This document shows, piece after piece, positions 10,520 through 21,919 of a stretch of 64,000 nucleotides of DNA. Numbering within the stretch: position 1 is the first letter of the stretch; every line of letters begins with the position of its first letter. Below the pieces are notes generated by a model that did no database searches, was not told where the DNA came from, and saw only the letters and a program-made list of their open reading frames with translations. The stretch spans positions 310,001-374,000 of the forward strand of contig NW_021940918.1 of the NCBI RefSeq assembly GCF_004337985.1. The letters are read 5' to 3'. The stretch is from Pyricularia pennisetigena. Lineage: Eukaryota; Ascomycota; Sordariomycetes; Magnaporthales; Pyriculariaceae. Position numbers and translations under genes: made by a program.

Positions 10520-11576
10520 TCAAGCGAAAGTAGACGGGCGCCTCGCGCTGAAGATCTTCTTGTTGTTGATCTTGGGGGCACGGTGGGGAAGGGGGAAGGC
10601 AAGGCCCTTGCTGGTGAGCTGCTTGATGTAAGGGCGCTTGATGTCATCGGTCTTCTCAAGCTCGACGACACGGAGAATCTACAAGGCGCAGTGTTAGTAA
10701 TTTTGCACCTCTTTAATACTCTGGGATAGGTTCCCGAGCTCAGAGCTCAAAACGTACGTGGATCGAGGCGAAACGGGCACGGTGGCGGGCAGCCATGTCC
10801 TGGTACATAGCCTCAACAGCTGCAGTCCTGGACAGCTCACGGTACTCCTTGTACATGTTGTGCGTGCCGGACCTGGAGTTGTAGCGGATCCAGATACCAA
10901 AGTTCTTGACCTTCAGGGGGTGCTTCTCGTGGATCTGTTTAGGTAATTAGTAAGATGTCCATTCAAGTCGACACGCCAAAGGCTAGCTGATCAGACAGAA
11001 GTCACATACCTTGTTGACGGCAACAATCTCACCAGTGGCCTTCTTGACCTTCTTGAGACCACGCAAGAAGTACCAGTACCGCGACTTGGCAACGACCTCG
11101 TTGGGGGCGAAGATGCGCATGCGGTAAAGGCTGGGAGTCGGGTTCGACTCGGTAGGCAAATGCCTACCGATGACCTGGTATTCCTGAAGGCGACCTGGAG
11201 GCCCAGTCAGTAAACTGGTCCATTCTCAAATATCCAGTGTCCCATCTCGGGCTAGTTGTATCGTCAATAGTCATTCGAGTCCCTAGCGCCCTAGTACTGT
11301 TGATGAACTGATCCTCCCGTGTCGTGAGGTTGGAGGGGCTAGTGAGAGAAGATGTCGTCGTTTCGGCTTCGCTTCATCCGCGTCGTTTAAACTGACAATG
11401 CTCTCTCTTCTTAAACCCAGCCCGAGTTTGAGGAGTTGCTAGCAATTTCGTAGATAGTTTCGTTCCGAAGCGTCTTTCTCGATCCAGGCGGGTTGCGAAT
11501 TTCGGCTAGGGACTGCGAATCGACGTTGCTACACATTTGGGCGTTGAATCAAAAGAAAAACGAATTGCTTACCCAT
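10520..11576 (-). CDS. RPL20: 60S ribosomal protein L20 (eL20, L18a)
   Basis: This is a structural protein of the large ribosomal subunit. Four exons (11573-11576, 11010-11194, 10758-10934, 10520-10678) encode 174 residues, the usual length. The mature N-terminus [17 protein letters not shown] and the body ([39 protein letters not shown]) are highly characteristic of eL20. The first coding exon is only four bases (ATGG), followed by a 378-bp intron, so Gly2 is split across the junction. Large first introns just after the start codon are common in fungal ribosomal protein genes and often affect expression level; that regulatory point is inference here. The C-terminus reads [13 protein letters not shown]. 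The next gene (CSN12-like) is divergent, about 1.07 kb away. Confidence 0.97.
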
Positions 11577-12325
11577 CTGGATGAAATTGTCAGTAAGATT
11601 GCTAGCAAGAGACGTATAATAGCCTGTTTACTCACTTTGTGGATTTGTTCTTGGTCGGTCCGTTGTGCTTTAACGCTCGTCAAAATTTGGAGTTGGAAAA
11701 GTGTAGCTGCAAGATGATTTTTGGCCGCAACCCTCGATACTGAGTTGTGGGCTTAACTAAGCATGTGGGGTAAGGTTGGTTGGCCCCACCTCAAGTTGGA
11801 ATGCGAAATACAGGGTAGGTAATAAACTTAACATGTTTCCAGGATAGGTACGACGAGCTACTGTAGCGACTTTAATTGAGCGCAAAGCTCATCGTGCTAT
11901 TGAGGCTTTATACCTACTTGCCAGCTTGGTCGCAAAGCAGAGATCAAGGCAGCCATAAGTGCGGCCGGTAGCATACGGCACATTAAAGTCTAGGAAAAAT
12001 CTTCATTCTTGTGTAGTTTTGACACCTATTGAGTGCCACCCACCACCCTACTATTTATTACTGTTGCTATTGAGCCATGTGGAATTCACATTTTCACTAG
12101 GGATTTTGGTTTGTATGATAATCGAGGTCAATCTATTAGCCAAATTTCTTTCTCATGTAAATGCGATTGCGTAGAGAAATGGCGACTGGATTGGAAGTGG
12201 GTTGAAGCAAGTTTTGCTCAAGAATTTCTTGCCTTGGTTCATCCAGACTTCCCTCTCCATGTAGCGCATCGAGCAATCACTTGTCAATTCCGGTTGGTGT
12301 GGGCTCATCCAAGAGTCGTCTTACC

Positions 12326-12384
<59 letters not shown>

Positions 12385-12648
12385 CCGTACTGGCCGCCAT
12401 AAACACGACCAAGCCTATCGTTTCCCCGGTTTTGTCAATTGCACTCTCGTCAAACTCGAATCCAGACTCCTGCTAGACTAGTTCTAGAGCAGATGCACGA
12501 CTTGGAAGCAAAGTAGCCTCCAATCACGTGTCTCCAACAGCAGGTATCATCGGAAATCATCCAAAGCGGACGTCGAGAGCCACCAGAAACGGCAACTTTT
12601 AGTAAGGGAATTTGGCGACACGGCACCTGAAGTTTGGTAATATTCGCT
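11577..12648. other. Divergent intergenic region RPL20 / CSN12-like
   Basis: This is presumably the bidirectional promoter region. It contains GGGTAGGTA near 11813-11822 and a 56-nt pure A tract at 12327-12382 (listed separately). Apparent ORFs across the A tract (poly-Lys) are artefacts. Confidence 0.5.
12327..12382 (+). repeat. Poly(A) homopolymer tract, 56 nt
   Basis: An uninterrupted run of A lies between TTACCC and CCCCGTAC. It is the longest homopolymer in the window. It could be a slippage-prone tract or the relic of a retroposed 3' tail; I see no target-site duplication that would settle this. Confidence 0.9.
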
Positions 12649-14259
12649 ATGGACAAGCTCTTCGATCAGTTTGCCCAGGCGGTCAGCGAGGGAAACGGAC
12701 CCCTCCTGTCAAAAACACTGCTGCCTGGGGAGTCGAATGAGGACCTCGACAGGCTACATTCCATCTGGCGGAGCGTCACCTCGCAGGATGTTAAGAACTC
12801 GGTCAGGACGCACATTCGCAAGCGCACGAATCTCCCCCGCGACGAAGCCGAGGGCTGGTTGGAGGTCTACATAGCCTTTTGGAAGGCCATAGGCGAGATC
12901 CTCGGCGTGCACGGCACCCCTGGTGCGCCACCCAGGTCGACCTGGAACTCAGTATACGAGGCCTGGAAGGAGTTGACGTCCATGGTAATCCGCGGCTATA
13001 CCAACCACAGCTTTGAGGCCTGGACGATACCGTGCCTGTACGTGACCGGTAGGCATCTGCGCGTATTTGCCATCAAGGCGGACGAGGAGCGGAACAAGAC
13101 GTCGGGTGGTACCAATAGTGCCACCTTTGAGGATGACTTTGACACCGACAGTGAGAAGCACAAGATTCTCGAGGACTGCGCACGACAACTGAACCGCATC
13201 TTCACCCTTTGCCTCAGTGACCGTGCCCCCCTTGAGGATTCTAGAAAGTGGGGCATTTACTTTATCATCAACCTCCTCTTCAAGACTTACTTTCGTTTGA
13301 ACTCGGCCAGTCTTTCGAGGAACATCCTCAAGGCCCTCAATGCCTACAAGGGGGATATGCCTGGGTTGGACCAGTTCCCCAAGTCTCAACAAGTCACATT
13401 TAGGTATTACGAAGGAATTCTTGCATTCCTCGATGAGAATTACCCCGAGGTATGCGGAAACACCCCTTACTCTGCCCCGATATGTTTTTTTTTTTTTTCG
13501 ACAGTCCATTATGTTAACAATAACTATAGGCAGAAAAGAGTTTATTGCAGGCATACAAGTTCTGTCACAAGGATGCTCACAAAAACAAACAGTAGGTGTC
13601 TACCCCCATAAAGCCTACAAGCCAAGTGCTAATCCTCCAACCAAACAGACTGATTCTCACGTACCTCATCCCATGCCGCCTCCTCACAGCACAAACTCTC
13701 CCGAGCCCGGCACTTCTCGAGCCTTACCCTTCCCTTCAGCGGCTCTTCCTACCCCTCTCCCGCTGCATCAAGAAGGGCGAGCTGCACGCCTTTGATTTGG
13801 CACTGCAGGCTGGCGAGGAGGACTTTGTCAAGCGCCGGATCTACCTGACCCTCGAGCGAGGCCGCGACATTGCCTTGCGCAACCTGCTCCGCAAGGTTTT
13901 CTTGGCTGGCGGCTTTGAGGAGTCCAAGGATGGCGCTCCCCCACTGCGGCGTACGAGGATCCCCGTGGCCGAGTTCGCGGCTGCTATCAGCATGAACAGC
14001 CAGCAGAGCCTGGATTCGGACGAGGTAGAGTGTCTTTTGGCCAACATGATTTACAAGGTATGCGACATGTTATACTTTCTTTTGTTTTTGTACCCCATTG
14101 AATTCACTGCAAAGATACCTCGTAACTATGCATGTGCTCTCATGAGTAACGGCTGACTCATTTTTGACTGCTCAGGGACTCATGAAGGGATACATTCACC
14201 GAGAACGGGGCATCGTTGTTTTGAGCAAAGCCGGCGCATTTCCTGGCACTAATATCTGA
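12649..14259 (+). CDS. CSN12: CSN12/PCI-domain protein (TREX-2 Thp1/PCID2-like)
   Basis: Four exons (12649-13449, 13530-13591, 13649-14057, 14176-14259) give 451 residues with continuous phase. The sequence matches fungal CSN12-like proteins: an N-terminal helical repeat region ([17 protein letters not shown]), a middle block ([17 protein letters not shown], then [20 protein letters not shown]), helix-turn-helix repeats, and a C-terminal PCI winged helix ([48 protein letters not shown]). CSN12/PCID2 proteins sit in mRNA-processing or export complexes and are associated with the COP9 signalosome in yeast. The start is the first ATG in frame; an upstream in-frame TTG is not credible. Introns 2 and 3 fall in tandem-repeat helices and are confirmed by uninterrupted joined sequence. 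Confidence 0.88.
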
Positions 14260-15743
14260 GGGGGCGCAATCGTTTCGTATGCAACACTCCAATCAGGACT
14301 GTTACCTCTCAGCCATATAGTTCCATCTCCTGATGCAGTCAGAGTTCAAAAGAAAAAGAGAGAAGAGAAAAAAAAAAAACCGCTCACACCCGCATTTTGT
14401 AGCTTCGCCGACTATACTCCGGAGTGACCCCGACGAGTCCAGTCAACTCGATTTGATGATTGGGCTGATCACATGTGACGGGCAAGCCCGACAATCTATT
14501 CGCGATCTCGGTTGTGCCTCCGCGGGTGGGGGTCATGAGGAGCTCTGTGTGCGTCAACCATCTTTTTTACTTTAATTTAGGGGAACCCAAGTCTCCTACT
14601 GTGAGTCATTCTGTATGACACCCTGGTTTGGTCTTGTAGTGCGATCAACGCAGGACCAAGCTTTTGCTCGACTTGGCAAAGCGCATTTGCGATAAGATTT
14701 GCTTGCTGCTCGCGGAGCGGGATAGAGATAGACTGCATTGGGAACGGGTCGTCTGGTAGGCCCGATTTATCATTCGTAGTAAGCCGGACGTCTATGATAT
14801 TGGTTCTTTTGCGCGCACTGGGAGTTCCGTCTCTCCGTAACAGAACGAAGTAATTTCTTGTGATTTGCTCATTGGAAAACGTGCGAATGCGGGCGAGAAA
14901 TGAGCTGTGAATTATCGTCCCCAAACCTCTTTGCTACACAGATATCGAAACGAACGTCAAGATTAAAATGTTTTACAGCTCATTTCCATTCTTTTTTTCT
15001 GGCTATTTTGCCGGTGGTCTATCGTGGGTTGCCGAATCAAATTGTGTGGCCACACTCTCTTCAAAAACAAACAGAGTTCAAAATATCAGTGTAATAGAAA
15101 TACAAACTCGATAAAAGAGCCAGGATATTGTGAAATAAAAACAGCAAAGAGTTCAAGGTCGGATCGAGGGCGATCGTAAATCCACAAGTTTTGCAAAAAA
15201 AGAAAAAAAGAAAAAAAGAAAAAGAAAACCTTGTTGGTACAGTGAAAACTGAGAAATCAACAAGCAACAAAGAATAGCATAGCAATCAAAAAAGACCAAA
15301 AACCAAGGGGATACAGAAGGCACCCGTTCCCCTGGCGCAAGTCATGTCAACTCCGAAACGCCATGAGTATGTTGTTGTGCGAGAAGGTGAGTTGATGAGA
15401 TTGGCAAGTCTTTTCGTCATTTCCCGGAGAAAATGTCAGGCTGGAGAAAAGCGGAGAGAAAGAGGCGTTAAATCATTAGTGTTTGCCTCCATGAGATACT
15501 GGCAAGTCGTTTTGTTTTTGTAAGGGGGTTTCTTGTTCTTTTCCCTTTCTTGTGTCGCGAATCTTTCCCCAGCGAAGAAGGGACTGTAAGAGCATAAGAA
15601 GCGTCCAGTATAGCAGCGACAAGCTGCCATATGACGTGGCGAACCAGCTAAAAGAAGTGACGGTTGCTGCGAGGAGTTGTCCTGATCATCTACAGTTAGA
15701 AGTTGGTCAAGAAGTCAGACTGCGGCACGAAGGTAGAAGAAAC
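14260..15743. other. Convergent intergenic region, no gene seen
   Basis: About 1.5 kb between the converging CSN12-like and BTB genes. It has A/G-rich simple sequence at 14341-14380 and 15195-15228. ORFs at 14577-14924 (minus) and elsewhere lack recognisable features. Confidence 0.5.
15195..15228 (+). repeat. GAAAAAA-type purine tract
   Basis: Runs of seven or so A separated by single G repeat four to five times. This is simple sequence, probably in the 3' untranslated region of the minus-strand BTB gene. Confidence 0.8.
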
Positions 15744-16738
15744 TTACTGTGCCGTGCTGACATCGTCGACGTGGTTGCACAAAGCGACGAAGAGATCGAA
15801 GAAAAGGGGAGTGCCGCCATTGTACATCTCCATCTGCATCGTTCCGCTCTTCTTAAAGGTGCTGCGGCTGCGTATGATGAGGGCCAAATAGTGCGCACGG
15901 AGCTTGGAATCCGTGTCAGGCGTGTTGGCATATGCGTAGCGAGCCGATGCCAGGATGGTGCTGCATTGAATACCAGATTCTGATAGAAACATGTGGTTAG
16001 GGGAGACAGGAACGATACAACTGAAGAACGACAGGGTAAAGGTTGGTTGAATCACTTACGTAAACCCTGTTTCCTCAACGCTACCCGCTTCAGCTCGTCC
16101 AGCCCATAGCGATGCGCAGCACAATAGATGACGGTGTCCTTCAGGAGGTCGCCTTCAGGTCCACGATGAAGTACTGTCGAATCGGCACGCCCGTCATCCG
16201 TCGTAGGCTCAAGCTCCCAGGAGTTCTTGCGCTTGTTGTGTACAAGACGTGGGTAGTAATCGCCCTTGTACAAGTACTCGAGAACAGACGAGAAGATCTC
16301 GGGTTCTTCATCTGGGATAGAGATCCGCTTTGATGAGGCGTCCATGAACTGGTCACGAAGCGCAGCCTCAAAGTACACCGAGTGCGAGAGAACATGTTCG
16401 TGGGCAGCGAAGATACGCTGCTCTTCACCGACAACCAGAGTAACGATGGCAGATGTCAAGTTCCTGGCATTTACTTAATTGTTAGCAGCGTGATCCTAAC
16501 CACGTATATAAAAGCAAAGAGCCGGAAAAACTTGGCCAGCTTACGGAGATTCATCGCCTGTAGTAGTGCTCGTCGTCGCCGTTGTTGGTCGTCGTCGAGA
16601 TTCGCGATGGGAATCGTGCCGACGCTTCGAAATGCCAGACTCCTTGCTGAATGACGAGCTGGATTTACTGGCTCGATGGCTTTTTGAAAAGCTCATCTTG
16701 CTCGAGGGTTGAGGCTGGTTAAACCGTGACGAGAACAT
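15744..16738 (-). CDS. BTB/POZ domain protein
   Basis: Three exons (16545-16738, 16060-16463, 15744-15979) give 277 residues. The Ser/Arg-rich N-terminus is disordered (about residues 1-65). The BTB/POZ fold follows: LTSAIVTLVVGEEQRIFAAH, then HVLSHSVYFEAALRDQF, then PEIFSSVLEYLYKGDY. Next comes a helical extension (IYCAAHRYGLDELKRVALRK) that continues across the last intron into LASARYAYANTPDTDSKLR. BTB domains mediate dimerisation and often CUL3 ubiquitin-ligase binding. No kelch, MATH or zinc-finger partner domain is visible, as is usual for the many fungal BTB-only proteins, so a specific role cannot be assigned. The splice joins restore the domain exactly; the stop TAA follows VDDVSTAQ. 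Confidence 0.88.
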
Positions 16739-17702
16739 GTTGGATTGGTGTGATGGGATTAAGGGCGAAGAGTAGTTTCGTTATTAAGTCGTTTCAAATG
16801 ATATTCCAAAAAAATCTCTTTCTCAAACAGAAAGCTAATCTGGCAAATAAGACACCAGAGCAACCCAAAAAAGACAAACAGCAAAGAACAGAAGCAGGCA
16901 GATAAATACAAAGGCGATAATATTGGAGGGTATGGGCGGCGTCACTTGAACAAAACCGTCCTGAGGCTCCGACTCGTTCTCTGAATGGAGGAAAAAAAAA
17001 GGCTTGGGACAAGAGTGAGCGGCGCAGGACTGTTAAGTAGCCTGCTCATAATCATAATGCACAGATGACACCTAGGGGGAGGAAAGTACCTCGGGTGAAC
17101 AAGGCTACAAAGCACCGTCACGTTAAGTTGTAGATAATTTGGTTGGACGCGTAAATGAGTGCCCCTCCGAAACACGACAGGGTCGCCAATTCACGTGAGG
17201 ACTTGGACAATCATCCAGCACTATCATTGGTCGTGATGCCTAAAGAGACCCACATGTGGCATGGCCGGGCTTAACTCAAGGTAAATAAGAAGCAAGGAAC
17301 GTCCTCGCACAGCCCTCCCCGGCTAGGCTAGGTCAAGTTTCTTGTCTACCTAGCTCCTCCCTTGGCCATAGTTAGCTTTGGGATCTTTAAACTCTATGCC
17401 ATTCAGTCATCCTTGATGTGAATGACCAAAAGAAGGCAAACATGGCAACCACGGCCCAGTCATAGCGCAGCTGTTCATGACCGTTGATCGGGGCTGTTTG
17501 GTTTGACCAAAGAGGAATTGCTTCTCCCTTTCGAACTTTGATGTGTTTGCGCACTGGGTTGCTGGAAGGGTGCGGAGCTGTTCCAGACAGGGAGGGGACT
17601 AACCCCTGGCGAACAACGATTGCACAACCAACATGCTTGTTGCCTGCTTCACGAACATCTGCGCGATGCTTTAATTTCTTTTGCTTCTTGTCGCTCTGCC
17701 TC

Positions 17703-17745
<43 letters not shown>

Positions 17746-18141
17746 CGCCGCTCAAAAGAGCAATACTTAGTGAAAATATTGCTTCTGTCAGGTCTCCTTT
17801 TTGACAGAAAAAGCCAAATAATTCGGCATTGGCTGGATTTTTTTCAAGTCTCAAAATAAGACTTGCAGCGCTCGCAAATAACCATCTTTTGGTAATTAAA
17901 AAAGAGCTCCATGTTAAGTCCGGAACACATCTTCACGCCCCTTCCACACTGCACCCCCGGCCGCCGTCGCTTGCATCAGGTTCCACTGTGAATGAGACTT
18001 TACCACGGCAGCGGGAGTGGACACTGCCGACTGCAAAGATAGAGAGTCCATTTGGTACAACCCTATACTCTTTGTTCGCCCCCAAGCTTTGTTTGCCACC
18101 CCCTGGTGCTAAACCAACGAGCCCCTGTCACATCTCGGAGG
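16739..18141. other. Intergenic region with a 39-nt T tract
   Basis: About 1.4 kb between two minus-strand genes. It contains a pure T run at 17707-17745. ORFs crossing it (poly-Phe or poly-Lys) are artefacts. No gene is supported. Confidence 0.5.
17707..17745 (+). repeat. Poly(T) homopolymer tract, 39 nt
   Basis: An uninterrupted T run in the spacer downstream of the hydrolase gene. Confidence 0.9.
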
Positions 18142-19329
18142 TCAATTTCTCTTTGACTGTTCCAACACAAAATCCGCTATCGCTCGACGACCGTCATTCC
18201 GATAGCTTGCTTCATTGTGGTAAGCCCCACGGACAACGTGGTACTTGAGTGAGATACCAAGACTTTCACAGCGCTGTCGCAATGCCTCAGCCTGGTGGCG
18301 CGGGACCAATTCATCCTTTTCGGCCACCACCATTTGAATTTGCATGCTCTTGCGTGTGGCGATTTTTTCCATGTTAGCACAGCTGTCAAGGTGAGTACGC
18401 AAGAATGGCCAGAGATGACGATAAGGCAACCATTTTTGCGGGTACAATGCTTCAAGCATGGCTCGTATGGATGTGAATGGGGTCTCGAGGATGAGCGAGT
18501 CAACTCTTGCTGTGCTTTCCCTCCCAGTGCTTGTTATCAGCCTGGAAGCCAAATTGGTAGCGAACCCAGCGCCGATGCTTTGTCCCCAAAGAATCACAAC
18601 TGGTCTTTCCTTGGTGGTACCATGATTCTTGGTGTGAAGATCCACAACCCATCGTACGGCCGTCAGGGTGTCGTCGTTGATGCCCCTCTCGGTTGCGCGA
18701 CCTTGTGATTTCCAAAAGCCCCGATAGCCGACAGCGACCATTGTGATCAGTGCTTGGTCTCCGGATGCATTTCGAATCTGTTGGAGTACTGCCGAGAGGG
18801 CTGGGAGGCGTGGCGGGGTCGAGGCTGCATTCCCTTGCATATAAAGCACATACACGTGCTTTTCTGGTCTGGCCGCATCGGTCCGGCAGGGAGGAAAGGC
18901 AACGGCAAGTACCAGCTTTGTACCATCGTCCGAGTGGATGTGCACCTCGTCCCACGGGATGCCCGCGCATTGCTTTGAGTAGTCCCGTATCTCTTCTCTA
19001 CGCGCACCAGGAGGCATTCCGGGCATAAAGATAATCTTATCCTGGAATATTATCATCATAAGGCATTTCCATATCCAGAGAGCGGCCAGCAACCCCGTGA
19101 AGACCACGGGAGGCAGTATAATTGCCCACGAGTGAAGGGGCCGGACGAGAACTAGCTGCGAAGCGCCCGATTGGGCACGGAGCCCAAGCCGATAATCCTG
19201 CCGGGGCCTGCAGCACGGAGCTGAATGGAAGACTAGGTTCCCATGATTTCTTGACCACAATGAGAATCTCCTCTTTGGGGTTATTTGGTGGGCTCGTACA
19301 AGCAAGAAGCAATTTAGCTGTTTGTGCAT
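18142..19329 (-). CDS. BEM46/ABHD13-like alpha/beta hydrolase, membrane-anchored
   Basis: This single-exon ORF of 395 residues is an alpha/beta-fold serine hydrolase. A hydrophobic segment at about residues 68-95 (SWAIILPPVVFTGLLAALW) should anchor it in a membrane. It is followed by the BEM46/ABHD13-type entry IIFQDKIIFMPGMPPGAR. The nucleophile elbow is WGQSIG (Ser251), and the probable acid and base are Asp339 (AEKDELVP) and His371 (AYHNEAS). The oxyanion-loop region YMQGNAAS precedes. Fungal BEM46 relatives act at the ER or plasma membrane and are linked to polarity and hyphal growth; the natural substrate is unknown. The first ~60 residues are poorly conserved-looking, and the real start could be an internal Met. 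The next gene, SDS22, is divergent. Confidence 0.85.
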   Translation of the reverse strand: MHKQLNCFLLVRAHQITPKRRFSLWSRNHGNLVFHSAPCCRPRQDYRLGLRAQSGASQLVLVRPLHSWAIILPPVVFTGLLAALWIWKCLMMIIFQDKIIFMPGMPPGARREEIRDYSKQCAGIPWDEVHIHSDDGTKLVLAVAFPPCRTDAARPEKHVYVLYMQGNAASTPPRLPALSAVLQQIRNASGDQALITMVAVGYRGFWKSQGRATERGINDDTLTAVRWVVDLHTKNHGTTKERPVVILWGQSIGAGFATNLASRLITSTGRESTARVDSLILETPFTSIRAMLEALYPQKWLPYRHLWPFLRTHLDSCANMEKIATRKSMQIQMVVAEKDELVPRHQAEALRQRCESLGISLKYHVVRGAYHNEASYRNDGRRAIADFVLEQSKRN

Positions 19330-20095
19330 TTAGCTGTAGCAGCAGTCAGCCGAAAGCGGTTGTTTAAAAATTATGCGGGAATCGATGGATGCATGTTAAA
19401 ATAAAAAAAGAGACTTGAAACTTAAACGTTTCCAAAAAGAAGATGCGGTACAAGTAAGCTCAAGTATATAATGCGATTGGGTGCAGGGTGAGTAGGGCTA
19501 AAAAATACCTATTAGGTTGGTAGGTAGGTAATTAGGCGACATACGGTAATGCAGATGAGCGGGACCCCTCACAGTATCAAAACAGTATATGATATACATG
19601 CTCCAAGCAAGCAACGACTTGTTTGCTGGCTGCCTCGTGTTGAACATGTGGGTGTTGTGTCGATACTTACTCGGCCTTGCTTCTCATTTCGGATGACATT
19701 TTGACATGTGCATGTGCAACTAACTCGACTGTTTGGATTTTACTGGTAGAACCTGCCGTCTCAACAAAATTTCCGCAACACATCTACAAACAACAAACCT
19801 CGCCGGAGCTCTATCCCTGCATCTTGATCAAAGTTTAGCATTAGAGAACGTCTCTTGGCTCATTTCGCAGGGCTGAAACAGATACGATTTTACCCCGCGC
19901 TGAAGTCATCCACACCCACCCACCCATACACACACACTCCGCGCGGACGCGTTTCTCCAAGCCCCAACACTCACACGTCATCACCGTGGCACTGCGAGTT
20001 GTGTGATCCCAAACAACTCCTGACACTTGCTCGATTTCATACCTTACCACATCCGCAAAGAGACACCAGAGATACAACACCCTCAGACTGCCAAA
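19330..20095. other. Divergent intergenic region hydrolase / SDS22
   Basis: This 766-bp promoter region contains the element TTGGTAGGTAGGTAATTAGG around 19517-19536. No gene is seen. Confidence 0.5.
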
Positions 20096-21385
20096 ATGTC
20101 CGATCCTCTTCCCGAGGACCACGGGCCACAGAAGCAGGGTCGTGTTGAACTTGCAGAGTCAAAAGACGGCGAAATGGAACACAAGTTGGAGGACCAGCCC
20201 AGTCCGGGCATTCGGGACAGCAAGGGATGGGACGGGAAGCTCAGGTTTCCAAAGAACGCTGTCGTCACGAACCCCGAAGCGTTGTCAGATGCCGAGTACT
20301 CTGATGATGAAAACGTCAACCCGGGCGATGTGATCCCGGCCGATGAAGGTAGCACCGTCTCCTCTCCGGTTCGATTACACTAGAATACCCGAGAATCCCG
20401 CTGACATGACTGCAAACTCGCGACAGATCTTCTCGACGGTGAACCATTAGATACGGAGGAACTCAACGCCACGCACTCTCGCATCCGCAGCATTCCAAGC
20501 CTCAAACTCGACCGTTTTAAGCAAGTTGTCAGCCTCTGCCTGCGTCAAAATATCATACAAGAAATCGATGGACTTGCCTGCCTGGCAGATACTCTACAAG
20601 AGCTCGACCTATACGACAATCTCATAACACACATCAAGGGGCTGGGCGAGTTGAAGGCCCTCACATGGCTGGACCTGAGCTTCAACAAGATCAAACGCAT
20701 CGAGAATGTCAACCACTTGACGGAGCTCACTGATCTGTTTTTCGTCGCCAATAAGATCAGGACAATTGAGAACCTCGAGGGGTTGAACAAGCTGCGCATG
20801 CTGGAGCTCGGATCGAACCGGATCCGTGAGATGCAGAATCTCGATTCGCTCAAGGAGCTTCAGGAGCTCTACGTAGCAAAGAACAAGATCACGGAGCTGA
20901 CTGGACTGGCTGGGCTCCCGAAGCTCCGTCTTCTGAGCATACAATCCAATCGAATCCGGGATCTTTCGCCTTTGAGGGACGTTCCTACGCTCGAGGAGCT
21001 ATACATAACACACAATGCCCTGACATCTCTGGAGGGACTGGAGCACAACATAAACCTCAAGGTTCTGGATGTTTCAAACAACCAGATCTCCAGTCTGAAG
21101 GGCCTCGGGCCGCTGAAGGAATTGACCGACTTTTGGGCCAGCTATAACCAGATAGGCGACTTTGCTGAGGTGGAGAAGGAGCTCAAGGACAAGGAGAATC
21201 TCGAAACGGTCTACTTAGAAGGCAATCCGCTGCAGCTACGGGCTCCGGCTCTATACAGGAACAAAGTACGGCTGGCATTGCCGCAAGTGAAGCAGATTGA
21301 TGCCAGTAAGTCTTTTGTCTTTACAGCGCTCCTTCAAAACTTTTGCGCACTGGCTAACTTTTGACGTCTAGCTTTTGTTCGTTGA
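20096..21385 (+). CDS. SDS22: Protein phosphatase 1 regulatory subunit SDS22
   Basis: Three exons (20096-20348, 20427-21305, 21372-21385) give 381 residues. An acidic N-terminal region of about 105 residues is followed by roughly eleven 22-residue leucine-rich repeats of the SDS22 class, for example LTWLDLSFNKIKRIENVNHL, LTDLFFVANKIRTIENLEGL and LRMLELGSNRIREMQNLDSL. It ends with the LRR-cap region (LETVYLEGNPLQ, RLALPQVKQIDATFVR). SDS22 binds the catalytic subunit of PP1 in the nucleus and controls its biogenesis and mitotic activity. The last exon is only 14 nt and completes Thr-Phe-Val-Arg-stop. The joined C-terminus (QIDATFVR) is the family's usual ending, which supports the exon despite its size. 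Confidence 0.95.
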
Positions 21386-21434
21386 TATCTTTTTTTATCC
21401 ATCCTCTTCACAGTACATATTACCCCTTTGTATC

Positions 21435-21470
<36 letters not shown>

Positions 21471-21919
21471 CTCCAAGACTCAGTCTCGGCAGTTTCATGT
21501 TTGAGCCGACGGATGATATACGAATAGACGACGACAGCCCAGTGAATACTGTTTCAGCTGTGTCTGTCACGCGATACCTTCCGAAGTCACATTGCTAGCC
21601 CGGGTTGTTCATTCAGGGGCCTACTGGCTTTTCATACCTCAAAACAGGTTTCGGCACAACATGTCATCACCATGCCGTATAGTGCCGTGACGTTTGTTCC
21701 CTTTGACACGTTTTGCATTTCATGATGCAGCTATGGGCGTCATGACGGCGGTTTTACTTTTAACAAGCTTTCGGTTGATGCTATGAACGTATGGCCAAAG
21801 TCTGCATGGAAATACTCAGTGTGTTCCAGGTATCTTGGCGACAATGATCTCAACAACCACAATGCAAAGCTACCCTAAGACTGTGGGACTCGGATAGTTT
21901 CGCGCTTTGTTTTGTGCAT
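21386..21919. other. Convergent 3' region SDS22 / xylose reductase
   Basis: This 534-bp region holds the 3' ends of two converging genes, with a 34-nt T run at 21437-21470. No gene is seen. Confidence 0.6.
21437..21470 (+). repeat. Poly(T) homopolymer tract, 34 nt
   Basis: A pure T run 52 bp after the SDS22 stop codon, probably within its 3' untranslated region. Confidence 0.9.

Noticed and set aside
12033..12476. ORFs across the A56 tract
   Set aside because: They are created by poly-Lys reading of a homopolymer.
20355..20400. tRNA B-box-like GGTTCGATTAC in SDS22 intron 1
   Set aside because: No matching A box, acceptor stem or cloverleaf could be drawn around it.
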